Assembly: GCA_944390455.1 (NCBI GenBank)
Contig: CALXPU010000013.1
Location: forward strand, 1 to 35,005
DNA from: an uncultured Alphaproteobacteria bacterium
Lineage (GTDB): Bacteria > Pseudomonadota > Alphaproteobacteria > RF32 > CAG-239
Length of the DNA stretch: 35,005 nt
Direction: 5' to 3'
Shown here: piece by piece, positions 15,937-23,366 of the stretch
Layout of the letters: the number at the start of each line of letters is the position of its first letter
How positions within the stretch are numbered: position 1 is the first letter of the stretch
Position numbers and translations under genes: made by a program
The notes under the pieces: model-generated
Seen by the model: the letters and a program-made list of their open reading frames with translations, nothing else
What the model was told of the DNA's origin: nothing
The model's database searches: none

Positions 15937-16623
15937 TTATTTTCCTGCTTTGTCAACAGCAGCAGGAGCTGTTTTATCTTGAACGAGAGGAGCCTTATCT
16001 TTCATAGATTTTTTCTTCTCAGCCTTGCGTGCCATTTTCTTGTCATGCATAGTTTTCAAGATTTCTTTTTGTTCTGCCGTCAAAACACTTTCAAAACGTG
16101 CTTTGTTTTGTTCACGCAGTTCATCTGCTTGTTTGCGAAGTTCATCCATCTGATCAAAAAGCGGTTTCATTTGTTTCATATCTTCTTTACGAAATTCTTC
16201 AATTTGCGCTTTTTGTTCCTCTGTTAAGTTTAGTTTTTTAGCAAAACGATCTTTAAGCATTTCATCAGGATGAAAACCATCTTTCCCCGGACGTCTTAAA
16301 TCTTTCAAAGCATGAGGACGTGGTGCCGGACGGCGGTCATCAAAGCGTGCGTCGTGATGAGGGGGCATCGGGCGACGGTCGTCAAAACGTGCGTTGTGAT
16401 GAGATGGCATCGGACGGCGGTCGTCAAAACGTGCATCGTGATGAGGGGGCATCGGTCTATCCATATGCATCATATAAGGAGCTCTGTCATGCCAAGCACC
16501 ACGCCAATGTCCATATCTTTTTGCCGGACAAAAAGCTATTGCAAATGCGGTTAACGTAACGGCAATTCCTCCCACAAAAGCCAAACCACCAGTAATCAAT
16601 AATCTTTTTCTTTCCTGTTCCAT
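15937..16623 (-). CDS. CpxP/Spy/CnrX-like periplasmic sensor with His-rich repeats
   Basis: This 228-aa protein has an N-terminal membrane anchor or signal (about 8-31) and a His/Arg/Asp-rich region with three 14-residue repeats. A helical C-terminal half carries two LTxxQ-type motifs (LTEEQ and LTAEQ, about 45 residues apart), the hallmark of the Spy/CpxP/ZraP/CnrX group. The tail is Lys/Ala-rich. Such proteins sense metals or misfolded protein in the periplasm. The ATG at 16623 was chosen because AAAGGA lies 7 nt upstream. It lies 48 bp after the ECF sigma gene and ends at a strong terminator, so it is the last gene of that operon. The repeats could bind transition metals (inference). Confidence 0.8.
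   Translation of the reverse strand: MEQERKRLLITGGLAFVGGIAVTLTAFAIAFCPAKRYGHWRGAWHDRAPYMMHMDRPMPPHHDARFDDRRPMPSHHNARFDDRRPMPPHHDARFDDRRPAPRPHALKDLRRPGKDGFHPDEMLKDRFAKKLNLTEEQKAQIEEFRKEDMKQMKPLFDQMDELRKQADELREQNKARFESVLTAEQKEILKTMHDKKMARKAEKKKSMKDKAPLVQDKTAPAAVDKAGK
16333..16458 (-). repeat. Three in-frame 42-bp repeats encoding a His-rich 14-residue unit
   Basis: The unit RPMPPHHDARFDDR occurs three times in tandem; the middle copy has Ser for Pro and Asn for Asp, and a degenerate fourth start (RPAPRPH) follows. Near-identity at DNA level points to recent expansion by slippage. Each unit gives a His-His pair flanked by acidic residues, a plausible metal-binding spacing. Confidence 0.85.
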
Positions 16624-16671
16624 AATCAAATCCTTTCACAAAAAAGCACGAACCAATTTTTCCTAAAAGCC

Positions 16672-17166
16672 TTACAATTCCAAATAAGCCAATTTCTCGT
16701 GCAACTTAGCTTTAGCGTTATGCAGTCTGGACTTCAGCGTACCGACATTAATTTTCAATCGTTTCGCCGCATCATCATAGTTAAGCCCCTCAAACTCAAC
16801 CAAAACAATCGCCTTACGCATATCTTTAGGCAGTTCGTCCACTGCGTTTAAGATAAGTTTCCGCCGACATTTCAAGAGCCACTCTCTTTCCGGATTATCG
16901 GGAGCGGAAACATTTTCCAATCCGGCGCTTTCCTCATCAACCGAAGCGTTTAAGAGCTTTTGACTTTTGCTTTTAAGATAATCTTTACAAAAGTTTTCCG
17001 CCACCACGCGTATCCAAGCGCCGATTTTTTCCTGTTCCCGATAAGTCGGAAATTTCTGCCATAAACGAATATAAATTTCCTGTTCAACATCTTCATCAGA
17101 ACGATTAAGCATTTTTCTGACCACGTTTTTAACCAAACGTTTCTGAAACCAATTTAAGTTTTCCAT
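16672..17166 (-). CDS. ECF-type RNA polymerase sigma factor
   Basis: This 164-aa protein has region sigma2 in the N-terminal half (DEDVEQEIYIRLWQKF, then IGAWIRVVAENFCKDYLKSK) and sigma4 in the C-terminal part (DELPKDMRKAIVLVEFEGL, then the helix-turn-helix YDDAAKRLKINVGTLKSRLHNAKAKL). No C-terminal extension is present. The start ATG overlaps the stop codon of the upstream small membrane protein (TAATG, 1 nt shared), so translation is coupled, the usual arrangement for a sigma factor and its regulator. The CpxP/CnrX-like gene follows. The operon promoter has ECF-type boxes, which suggests autoregulation. Confidence 0.92.
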   Translation of the reverse strand: MENLNWFQKRLVKNVVRKMLNRSDEDVEQEIYIRLWQKFPTYREQEKIGAWIRVVAENFCKDYLKSKSQKLLNASVDEESAGLENVSAPDNPEREWLLKCRRKLILNAVDELPKDMRKAIVLVEFEGLNYDDAAKRLKINVGTLKSRLHNAKAKLHEKLAYLEL

Positions 17167-17435
17167 TAACTGACCTCATAAAAGCCATAACCGTCCAAAG
17201 GAAGCATATCGTCACTTTCAACCTCATAAGCAAAGTAACTGTCACCATCATAAAGCATCGCCATATAATCGTAAAACTGTCCTTCGCTCAAAGTCGGCGC
17301 CGGCAACATAGCCTGCACACCAACCCAAACCCCGATAACAAGCGAGCAAAATGTACCGGCCATAATCTGGCGTTCCTTTTTGCGCTGTTTATAAAGCGGT
17401 TTTGCTTCAGCTAAAAGTCCGGAAATTTTATCCAT
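17166..17435 (-). CDS. Small single-pass membrane protein, candidate anti-sigma factor (CnrY-like position)
   Basis: This 89-aa protein has a basic cytoplasmic N-terminus of about 25 residues (LLAEAKPLYKQRKKERQIM), one membrane helix (about 26-44) and an acidic periplasmic tail rich in Asp, Tyr and Gly. It is the first gene of the operon and is translationally coupled to the ECF sigma gene. In the CnrYXH nickel/cobalt system a small membrane protein of similar length and topology holds the sigma factor and answers to a CpxP-fold sensor; topology and context match here, but sequence homology was not tested. The start lies about 35 nt after a predicted ECF promoter. Confidence 0.7.
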   Translation of the reverse strand: MDKISGLLAEAKPLYKQRKKERQIMAGTFCSLVIGVWVGVQAMLPAPTLSEGQFYDYMAMLYDGDSYFAYEVESDDMLPLDGYGFYEVS

Positions 17436-17473
17436 CTTAAAAATCCTCAGCTAAATTCATTCAACTTACATAA

Positions 17474-17504
17474 AGTATAACGACCCGCTCTTAAAAAAGT
17501 TCAA
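17474..17504 (-). promoter_or_regulatory. ECF-type promoter (possibly overlapping sigma70) for the sigma-factor operon
   Basis: On the minus strand GAAC (17502-17499), 16 bp and CGTT (17482-17479) match the alphaproteobacterial ECF pattern (GGAAC N16-17 CGTT) apart from the first G. The start point would be near 17470, with a leader of about 35 nt. The same stretch can be read as sigma70 boxes TTGAAC (17504-17499) and TTATAC with an 18-bp spacer, so dual control is possible. Confidence 0.55.
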
Positions 17505-17566
17505 ACTTTTTTGAAAAAAAATCACACAAAACAAATAACCCATTGAATATACAAAACAAAAAAATA

Positions 17567-17595
17567 TTGTTTCACCTCAAAAAATATGGTATTAT
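17567..17595 (+). promoter_or_regulatory. Sigma70-type promoter for the 81-aa membrane protein
   Basis: TTGTTT (17567-17572), a 17-bp spacer and TATTAT (17590-17595) predict a transcript beginning near 17602, about 107 nt before the ATG at 17709. It is divergent from the sigma-factor operon. Confidence 0.6.
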
Positions 17596-17630
17596 ATTTC
17601 TACAAAAGTCTAGATATTATATTATTAATC

Positions 17631-17708
17631 TGAAACAACAGCCCATGTGACGTTGTTTCACGAGGAGTGGATTAAGGACCCAACCTCGTTAAAAAAAACT
17701 ATAAAATT
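17631..17708 (+). promoter_or_regulatory. Structured 5' leader with two hairpins and an A-rich tail (possible cis-regulatory RNA)
   Basis: Hairpin 1 pairs TGAAACAAC (17631-17639) with GTTGTTTCA (17652-17660), a perfect 9-bp stem with a 12-nt loop. Hairpin 2 pairs ACGAGG (17660-17665) with CCTCGT (17684-17689) around an 18-nt loop, followed directly by an A-run ending in ACT. That ACT could pair with AGT at the start of loop 2, giving the H-type pseudoknot shape of compact riboswitches such as preQ1-I. Conserved ligand-binding bases of any class were not confirmed. The gene has no Shine-Dalgarno close to its ATG. Confidence 0.35.
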
Positions 17709-17954
17709 ATGAAAACAAAACAAAAAATCAGTGAATGGGGAACCGTTGCATTCTTTTCCTTTATGAGCCTTGTGCTCATATTTGGTATAATAATGAGTTT
17801 CTGTGTGGTTTTCAGCATTGGCTGCACCCCACCGGCACAAATAAAGCCCCTCTTTGGCATAGCATTCGTCTTTGCCTGTTTTGTATTTTTAAAAATGGTT
17901 ACCGGTATCTACAAGATGGTAACCGACTTGATAAAAAGCAAAGACTTTTGCTAA
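17709..17954 (+). CDS. Small (81 aa) two-helix membrane protein, unknown function
   Basis: Two hydrophobic segments (about residues 12-37 and 46-70) are joined by a short loop containing GCTPPAQIK, with a basic, Lys-rich C-terminus (DLIKSKDFC). It has no recognised family. The ATG follows an A-rich stretch without Shine-Dalgarno. It has its own promoter, a structured leader and a terminator, so it is a free-standing transcription unit on the opposite strand to its neighbours, much like the 55-aa gene at 15692. Confidence 0.6.
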   Translation: MKTKQKISEWGTVAFFSFMSLVLIFGIIMSFCVVFSIGCTPPAQIKPLFGIAFVFACFVFLKMVTGIYKMVTDLIKSKDFC

Positions 17955-17971
17955 TCAAGTCCCATAAATAA

Positions 17972-18002
17972 AGAGCGTTCCAAAGAACGCTCTATTTTTT
18001 TA
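17972..18002. terminator. Strong terminator, mainly plus strand
   Basis: The perfect 9-bp stem AGAGCGTTC/GAACGCTCT with loop CAAA is followed by A and eight Ts on the plus strand. The minus strand gives TTTATTTA, so it may also end the DHH phosphoesterase transcript that stops at 18025. Confidence 0.85.
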
Positions 18003-18024
18003 TCAAAAATTTCTGCATAAACGT

Positions 18025-18903
18025 TTAATTAAACTTCGTCCACTCACGCACGTTTTGGGTTAAGAAGTCCGGTAGCTTATCCAACCCCGAAGCCCCCGAA
18101 GCTTTCTTATGTCCGCCACCACCAAATTCCGCCGCAATCGCCGAAACATCAACATTATCCTTTGTGGTGCGAAAAGATAAATTCCACTTACTGCGTTTAT
18201 TAAGCGAAAAACTGACCATAAAGTCATAATTGGCAATATTATCGAGCGTATCAAAAAAGTCTGAACCGGCTTGCGCCATATTAGCCGCTATAAAACGAAG
18301 TCCGTTATATGTTCCCTCAAAAGACATATTGCGAGAAAGTCTGTAATCCCGATTGCGAATATATGACAAGATGGCATTACCTTTTTCCACCATCAAATTA
18401 ATATCAATCCGCCCCTCAAACAAATCACGCCAAACTTTTTCATACGGGCGATTAACGCCTAAAGATTGAAAGGCAAATTCAAACGGACGCACTCTTTTAT
18501 CTCTCAAATCAAACAAATCATTAAGCGCCAAAAGTTTCACCCCTTCCGGTACTTCTTTTTGCGGAAAGAAATATTGCCAAGTAAGTTCAATCGCAGCCGT
18601 TCCGACCGCACGAGAACCTTTAATTCCAAAACCACCTTCGGTTTTGAGCATTTGTTCATACGCCTCAATCGCCGATGCGTGATGATCTATCCAAGTCAAA
18701 TTTTTCTCGGCATGCAACTTAAACATATAATCCATCGGAAAAGAAATATCGCAAATTACAATATCCTGATGTTTTTCAATCTCAGCGTAAGGAATTTCCT
18801 GATCGTAATTAAATCCCAATAGTTCGCAATCTTTATACGCATATTTGACAATCGCAGCCGAACCTTTACCGTCATGATCTGCCGAATGATAAATGCACAA
18901 CAT
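18025..18903 (-). CDS. DHH/DHHA1-family phosphoesterase
   Basis: This 292-aa protein has the N-terminal metal motif HSADHDGKGSAA (D9, H10, D11), a second Asp in ICDISFP (D51) and the signature IDHHAS (D72-H74). A C-terminal DHHA1-type substrate loop, EFGGGGHKKASGAS, is present. The family includes nano-RNases/pAp phosphatases (NrnA) and cyclic dinucleotide phosphodiesterases; the exact substrate cannot be told from sequence alone. No membrane segment, GGDEF or PAS domain is present, so it is a stand-alone soluble enzyme. AAAGGA lies 9 nt before the ATG. It ends the holB - tatD - MBL - DHH minus-strand run, 32 bp after the MBL gene. Confidence 0.85.
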   Translation of the reverse strand: MLCIYHSADHDGKGSAAIVKYAYKDCELLGFNYDQEIPYAEIEKHQDIVICDISFPMDYMFKLHAEKNLTWIDHHASAIEAYEQMLKTEGGFGIKGSRAVGTAAIELTWQYFFPQKEVPEGVKLLALNDLFDLRDKRVRPFEFAFQSLGVNRPYEKVWRDLFEGRIDINLMVEKGNAILSYIRNRDYRLSRNMSFEGTYNGLRFIAANMAQAGSDFFDTLDNIANYDFMVSFSLNKRSKWNLSFRTTKDNVDVSAIAAEFGGGGHKKASGASGLDKLPDFLTQNVREWTKFN

Positions 18904-18935
18904 CTAAGCCAATCCTTTCGTTAATCAAAACTCAC

Positions 18936-19748
18936 TTACACAGCCTGAGCCACCGCATTACTGCGCCAAGAAACCTCCATTCCGTCAAATGCCGGTTCAA
19001 CATCTTTTGGGCAAGCTTTTCTAACTGTTTCATAATCGCATTCCACCGCCATATGCGTAATAATCGTTTTCTTCGGTTGCAAACGTTCCGCATATTCAAG
19101 CAATGTCGCCAAGCTGGCATGAAAGCGACTACCCTCTGGAGAAGTCAACGGCATAATCATCACTTCCGGTTTGCGCTTAATAAATTGGAAAGCGCTTTCC
19201 GGAATATCACGAAAATCAGATATATGCACCACTTCACCATCATTAAAGATATAGCCCGAACATTCCACATTATGTCCTTGCAATCTAATCGGTGTCACTT
19301 TCAAATCTTGAAAATAAAAACTTTCCTCATAGTTAAACGTATTCGGGTGCAAAGCGGCACGATAAACCGGATTAACATCTTCCTTTTTCTCTGCAATCAA
19401 ATACGGAAAACGTGTCCGAATAATTTCCAAATTATCTGGAGAAGCAAACAGTTCAATAGCCTGACCGGTAATACGATTAATTTCGCGCAAATCATCAATT
19501 CCGTGCAAATGGTCCGCATGCGTATGGGTATAAAAAACCGCATCTAATTCCCGAATATTACCGAGAATCAGCTGCATACGCAAATCAGGCGATGTATCAA
19601 TTAAGAATTTAACCCCGCTGATTTCCATATAAGTTCCGCTTCTCAAGCGAATATTTTTCTCATTTTTCGGATCACATTCACCAAAACCATTAGCCAAAGA
19701 AGGCACCCCCGGAGCTGCTCCCGCCCCCAAAATCAAAACTTTAGACAC
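18936..19748 (-). CDS. PhnP-like MBL-fold metal-dependent hydrolase
   Basis: This 270-aa protein of the metallo-beta-lactamase fold has the zinc motif THTHADH (H75, H77, D79, H80) in FYTHTHADHLHGIDDLR, preceded by LIDTSPDLR, and later Asp/His ligands (VHISDFRD, IITHMAVECD). It resembles the PhnP/COG1235 group of cyclic phosphodiesterases, found next to tatD in many alphaproteobacteria. No C-P lyase genes are near, so a phosphonate role is not implied. The start is GTG 19748 with AAAGG 6-7 nt upstream, 15 bp after tatD. Confidence 0.88.
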   Translation of the reverse strand: MSKVLILGAGAAPGVPSLANGFGECDPKNEKNIRLRSGTYMEISGVKFLIDTSPDLRMQLILGNIRELDAVFYTHTHADHLHGIDDLREINRITGQAIELFASPDNLEIIRTRFPYLIAEKKEDVNPVYRAALHPNTFNYEESFYFQDLKVTPIRLQGHNVECSGYIFNDGEVVHISDFRDIPESAFQFIKRKPEVMIMPLTSPEGSRFHASLATLLEYAERLQPKKTIITHMAVECDYETVRKACPKDVEPAFDGMEVSWRSNAVAQAV

Positions 19749-19763
19749 GCCACACCTTTCCGT

Positions 19764-20555
19764 TCATCGTTGAGCTTTAGAATATAAATTAAAAAAGTTA
19801 TCGGTAGTTATACGTTCAATTTCTTGAATCGTCAAGCCCCTAATTTGGGCAATTTTCTCTGCCGTTTTGAGCACAAACGCCGGCTCATTGGTTTTCCCCC
19901 GATAAGGCACCGGCGCCAAATACGGGCTATCCGTTTCAATCAAAATTTTATCAATAGGATAGTTCTGAAAAACCGCCGCAACATCCGCCCCGCTTTTAAA
20001 AGTAACAATACCGGAAGCCGAGATATAAAATCCCAACTCACGCACAGCGTCGGCAAATTGTTGATTAGATGTAAAACAATGAATAACCCCGCAAAGTTGA
20101 CCATATTTTTTCACACCATCGTATAAGATTCGCAACAAATCTTCTTCCGCTTCTCTCTGATGTATCATCAAAGGCAAACCGGTCATCCCCGAAGCTTCCA
20201 CATGACGCGCAAACATTTCTTGTTGTTCCTTTTTAACCTCTGCGCCGTAATGATAATCAAGTCCACATTCTCCGATAGCGATAACTTTCGGATGTTGCGC
20301 CGCCTTCACAATATCTTCCACTTGAATTTTATTCAATTTTTCCGGCGCTGAATCAGGATGCACGCCAACCGATGTCCACATCTTCGGAGCAAGCGGATTT
20401 TGCCGATGCAAATCATCAAAGCGAACACACATTAAAAGTTGCGCTTGCGCCTCGTCCAAATCTTTTCCTGCGTTTAAGAGCCCTCCCACACCGGCGCTTC
20501 CGGCACGCAAAGCCGTTTCATCATCTTCAATATGACAATGACTGTCCACAAACAT
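19764..20555 (-). CDS. tatD: TatD-family metal-dependent deoxyribonuclease
   Basis: At 263 aa it is a TIM-barrel hydrolase with all metal ligands visible: DSHCH (H6, H8), GECGLDY (E96), MIHQR (H132), VIHCF (H159) and ETDSPYL (D209). TatD proteins act as 3'-5' exonucleases in DNA repair and degradation. Length is normal. It lies between holB (56 bp upstream) and the MBL gene (15 bp downstream). In many alphaproteobacteria metG sits between holB and tatD; it is absent here. Confidence 0.93.
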   Translation of the reverse strand: MFVDSHCHIEDDETALRAGSAGVGGLLNAGKDLDEAQAQLLMCVRFDDLHRQNPLAPKMWTSVGVHPDSAPEKLNKIQVEDIVKAAQHPKVIAIGECGLDYHYGAEVKKEQQEMFARHVEASGMTGLPLMIHQREAEEDLLRILYDGVKKYGQLCGVIHCFTSNQQFADAVRELGFYISASGIVTFKSGADVAAVFQNYPIDKILIETDSPYLAPVPYRGKTNEPAFVLKTAEKIAQIRGLTIQEIERITTDNFFNLYSKAQR

Positions 20556-20611
20556 TTTTATCTAACTCCGAGAAACATCTGAAAACATATAGTTCATCAC
20601 GACAATATCGT

Positions 20612-21655
20612 TTAGCACGCTCCGCCGAACAAAGTCAACACTTGTAGCGCCGCCATTTTTTTATCCATATTCACACGCACGGTTTCATCAAAAACTTTCA
20701 GTACCTGTTCATACGCTTCATAAAACTCACGAGGATGAGCCGCATCAGGCAAATTATCCCGAGCAAACCGGCAAACCAACTCCACAAACAAATCCCAACA
20801 ATCCTCGTCTGCCGAAACCTGATTTGCCAAATCCAAAAGCAAAGTTCCGTCACATTTCGCACCGGCATAGCAAATTTTCTTAATATCCTCATACATCTCA
20901 AGCGCGTCATTTTCAGCGTATTTAATTGCGCGTCCGATACTCCCCGCTGCAATTTTAGCAAGTCCCGTAACTTCTGTTTCAGGCAATGACGGCTTATAAC
21001 GTCTAAGCAAAGAAGCAACTTCATTTTCGGCCAACGGCTTAAGCGCCAACTTTGCGCAACGAGAACGAATAGTCGGCAACAATTTCCCCGGATTATGTGA
21101 GATAAGCAACAAAATACTTTTAAGCGGCGGTTCTTCAAGAATTTTCAATAAAGCATTAGCGCTGGAAACATTCAAATCATCGGCAGAATCAACAATCACC
21201 ACCCGCCAACTGTCATTAAACGACTTTTTAGAAAGAAACTCCACTACATCACGCACATCTTCAACCTTAATCACCGCCGAGCGTTTAAGACTTTGCTTCA
21301 TCTCTTCGTCGACTTCTTCCCCTTGATTAATCGCCTTAATCAACTTTTTCTTATCCGTATCGGTAAAATCCCTCTCCAATACCTTAAAGTCCGGATGCGA
21401 TTTTTGCGCCACTTGTGCAAACACCGTTCCGTTAACATCTACATCCAATGAGTTGTACTTTTCCCCATCTTTAACCGAAAGCAAAAAGCGCGCGATTTTA
21501 TAAGCCAACGTAGCCTTACCGATACCCTCGTCACCGGTAATCAACCACCCGTGATGAAGCGCTCCCGAATTATATGCGGATAAAAAGAGCTTAACCTCTT
21601 CATCATGCCCGATAAGGTACGGATTTTGATAAGGATAAATTACATCATCAGCCAT
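20612..21655 (-). CDS. holB: DNA polymerase III delta' subunit
   Basis: This 347-aa clamp-loader subunit has an N-terminal AAA+ domain with a P-loop (GDEGIGKATLAYK, about 41-53), the helix VDSADDLNVSSANALLKILEEPP (Walker B region shown in part, about 145-170) and the arginine-finger motif SRCAKL (about 195-200). The helical C-terminal domain is short. It loads the sliding clamp together with tau and delta. The usual zinc-binding Cys cluster of E. coli delta' is not evident. The leader upstream is a long purine-rich tract. Its partner tmk, normally adjacent, is about 4 kb away on the opposite strand. Confidence 0.9.
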   Translation of the reverse strand: MADDVIYPYQNPYLIGHDEEVKLFLSAYNSGALHHGWLITGDEGIGKATLAYKIARFLLSVKDGEKYNSLDVDVNGTVFAQVAQKSHPDFKVLERDFTDTDKKKLIKAINQGEEVDEEMKQSLKRSAVIKVEDVRDVVEFLSKKSFNDSWRVVIVDSADDLNVSSANALLKILEEPPLKSILLLISHNPGKLLPTIRSRCAKLALKPLAENEVASLLRRYKPSLPETEVTGLAKIAAGSIGRAIKYAENDALEMYEDIKKICYAGAKCDGTLLLDLANQVSADEDCWDLFVELVCRFARDNLPDAAHPREFYEAYEQVLKVFDETVRVNMDKKMAALQVLTLFGGAC

Positions 21656-21870
21656 TTATTTACACTCTTCTTTTCTTAACTTCTCTTCTTACGTAGTTTC
21701 TCTTCTTAATTTCAGCCTCTCTCAGTTTCAGCCACCCTTAATGCCTGCCTCTCTATTTCCGCTCCGCAAAATAGGTTTCGCTCACTTTTTTGTATGTTTA
21801 ACCTTGCGCCCAAATTCTTTCAATCTAGCCCAAACCTCCATCGGCTTAACAATTCATCGTTTCTGGCGTT
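21656..21870 (-). other. Purine-rich spacer before holB
   Basis: On the minus strand the 80 bases nearest holB are almost all A and G, with repeated AAGAAGAGAA-like and GGCTGAAA-like words. No gene, terminator hairpin or clear promoter was found. A 19-codon frame (ATG at 21841) exists but has no ribosome site. The tract may act as a translation-enhancing leader or be simple-sequence drift. Confidence 0.4.
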
Positions 21871-23193
21871 CTATAAAATTTCAGGAGTTTCATAACGATT
21901 GTCCTGCCCGTTTACAACCGGCTGACGAACCGGACGAACATTGTAATTTGGTTGCGAACGTACCGGAAGCGGACGAGTTTCATACTCTGGTTGTACAGAG
22001 TTTGCACGCGTCTGCTCGTCTTCTTCCAAATATTCATCAATAAACGGCACCCCGTCTTCATCATATTCCACCTCAGCCTTTGTTGGCTTTTCTTCTACAA
22101 CAGCGGTAGACACTTCCACATCAGCCGGAGCATATGTTGGACGTTCATTTAATAATTGCGCCAAATAAGTTCTGAATTCTGCAAATTTTGCCAGTTGCGC
22201 ATCAACCATCGCTTCAACCGAACAATCATCGCCACAGAATTTCGGATTAAAGTTGACATCACTGCCGCTGATATAAAAATCAGATATTTTCTGAGCAAAA
22301 CGAGCTCTGACTTGCGGCTCATCACCATAATAATCGCGAATAATATCATAACCGATATTTTCATAACATACATTAACCGCCTCGAGCGTCTGAGACAAAT
22401 AAGCCGCTGCATCATACATATTTCCTTGTTTAAGCATTGCCTTATCCATCTCCAAATCATCTTGGCGTGTATCTAAACAATCGGCAATCGCCAAACGATA
22501 TTGCATAAAAGTTTCATCTTGTGGAGCGCTTTTTGTTTCCGTTTTATAAGTATCCGCTGCTCTCAAATTTGGATTATACCATTCATTCAACGGTTGACGC
22601 GCCTGTTCTCTTTCGCTTTTGCTCGGATAAGTATAACCGATTTCATCTTGGTAACGATACTCTGAAGCATTTTCTGTTGCAGATTCGCTTGTTTCATCAG
22701 CCTTCTGTGCGTTTATGGTTTTCACCGTCGTTTTAACAGTTTTTTTCTCAACTTTTTCAACTGGAGCCGTTGTTTTCTGTGTATCCCCTTCAACCACGGT
22801 CTTCATCGTATTTTTCAAATCAGCCCCACCATTGACTTCAACCGTCATCTCCTGAGTATTGTCAACAGAAGTTGTAACGGAAGCGTCTTTTTTATCTTCT
22901 TTTGAACCAGTCGTCGCAGACACCACACCGGAAGCATTTTCACCAAAAGTAACATTAAGCGGCACAGCTTTAATACGGGTAGCATCTCTGGCCCCCTTCA
23001 TAGCCACGCCGTTTCCGTCTGCCATCGGTGATGGTCTTTTTTGTTGCGCAGACGCCCCATCAAGTTCAAAAACTCCCTCTAAAATTGCCTCATCTTCAGG
23101 ACGAATAACCTCCACCGGTTTAGCCCCCACAGTTTCCGCCCACAAACCGACGGCCATCATACAACCTAAAAACACCTTGCGTTCTGTCAACAT
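21871..23193 (-). CDS. Secreted protein of unknown function with low-complexity linker
   Basis: This 440-aa protein is unrecognised. It has a signal peptide (about residues 1-24, ending GAKP) and a long Thr/Lys/Val/Glu-rich disordered stretch (about 50-190, including KKTVKTTVKT). A helical core at about 225-345 contains six or more Cys (for example ADCLDTRQDDLEMDKAM, NVCYENIGYD, FCGDDCSVEAM) that could form disulfides in the periplasm. A Pro/Arg/Tyr-rich tail follows. It is divergent from rlpA with a near-consensus promoter of its own, so a link to cell-wall processes is possible but unproven. GGGGAA lies immediately before the ATG. Confidence 0.7.
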   Translation of the reverse strand: MLTERKVFLGCMMAVGLWAETVGAKPVEVIRPEDEAILEGVFELDGASAQQKRPSPMADGNGVAMKGARDATRIKAVPLNVTFGENASGVVSATTGSKEDKKDASVTTSVDNTQEMTVEVNGGADLKNTMKTVVEGDTQKTTAPVEKVEKKTVKTTVKTINAQKADETSESATENASEYRYQDEIGYTYPSKSEREQARQPLNEWYNPNLRAADTYKTETKSAPQDETFMQYRLAIADCLDTRQDDLEMDKAMLKQGNMYDAAAYLSQTLEAVNVCYENIGYDIIRDYYGDEPQVRARFAQKISDFYISGSDVNFNPKFCGDDCSVEAMVDAQLAKFAEFRTYLAQLLNERPTYAPADVEVSTAVVEEKPTKAEVEYDEDGVPFIDEYLEEDEQTRANSVQPEYETRPLPVRSQPNYNVRPVRQPVVNGQDNRYETPEIL

Positions 23194-23233
23194 TTCCCCG
23201 TTCCCTTATCTATTTATTAAGGATTTATGAGCT

Positions 23234-23261
23234 ATGATAAAACAAAGAATATAATTGTCAA
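23234..23261 (-). promoter_or_regulatory. Sigma70-type promoter for the secreted protein gene
   Basis: On the minus strand TTGACA (23261-23256), a 16-bp spacer and TATCAT (23239-23234) lie about 40 bp before the start codon at 23193. Confidence 0.7.
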
Positions 23262-23313
23262 ATTTTTTTAGAGCATCTGGAAAAAAGAACAGTCAATAAC
23301 TGAATAATGATGC

Positions 23314-23342
23314 TTTACAGACAACAACCAAGCGATTAGAAT
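23314..23342 (+). promoter_or_regulatory. Sigma70-type promoter for rlpA-dacA-tmk
   Basis: TTTACA (23314-23319), a 17-bp spacer and TAGAAT (23337-23342) predict a start near 23349 and a leader of about 18 nt containing AAAGGA before the rlpA ATG. Confidence 0.7.
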
Positions 23343-23366
23343 ATCGCGCAAAAGGAACGATACAAA

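Noticed and set aside
17660..17708. Assignment as a preQ1-I or SAM-II riboswitch
   Set aside because: The overall shape is suggestive, but the loop is too long for preQ1-I, invariant ligand-contacting bases were not found, and the downstream gene has no visible tie to queuosine or methionine. It is kept only as a structured leader.
21741..22043. Open frame of 100 codons on the plus strand
   Set aside because: It overlaps the 3' end of the secreted-protein gene in antisense and the purine-rich spacer. It has no ribosome site or domain.
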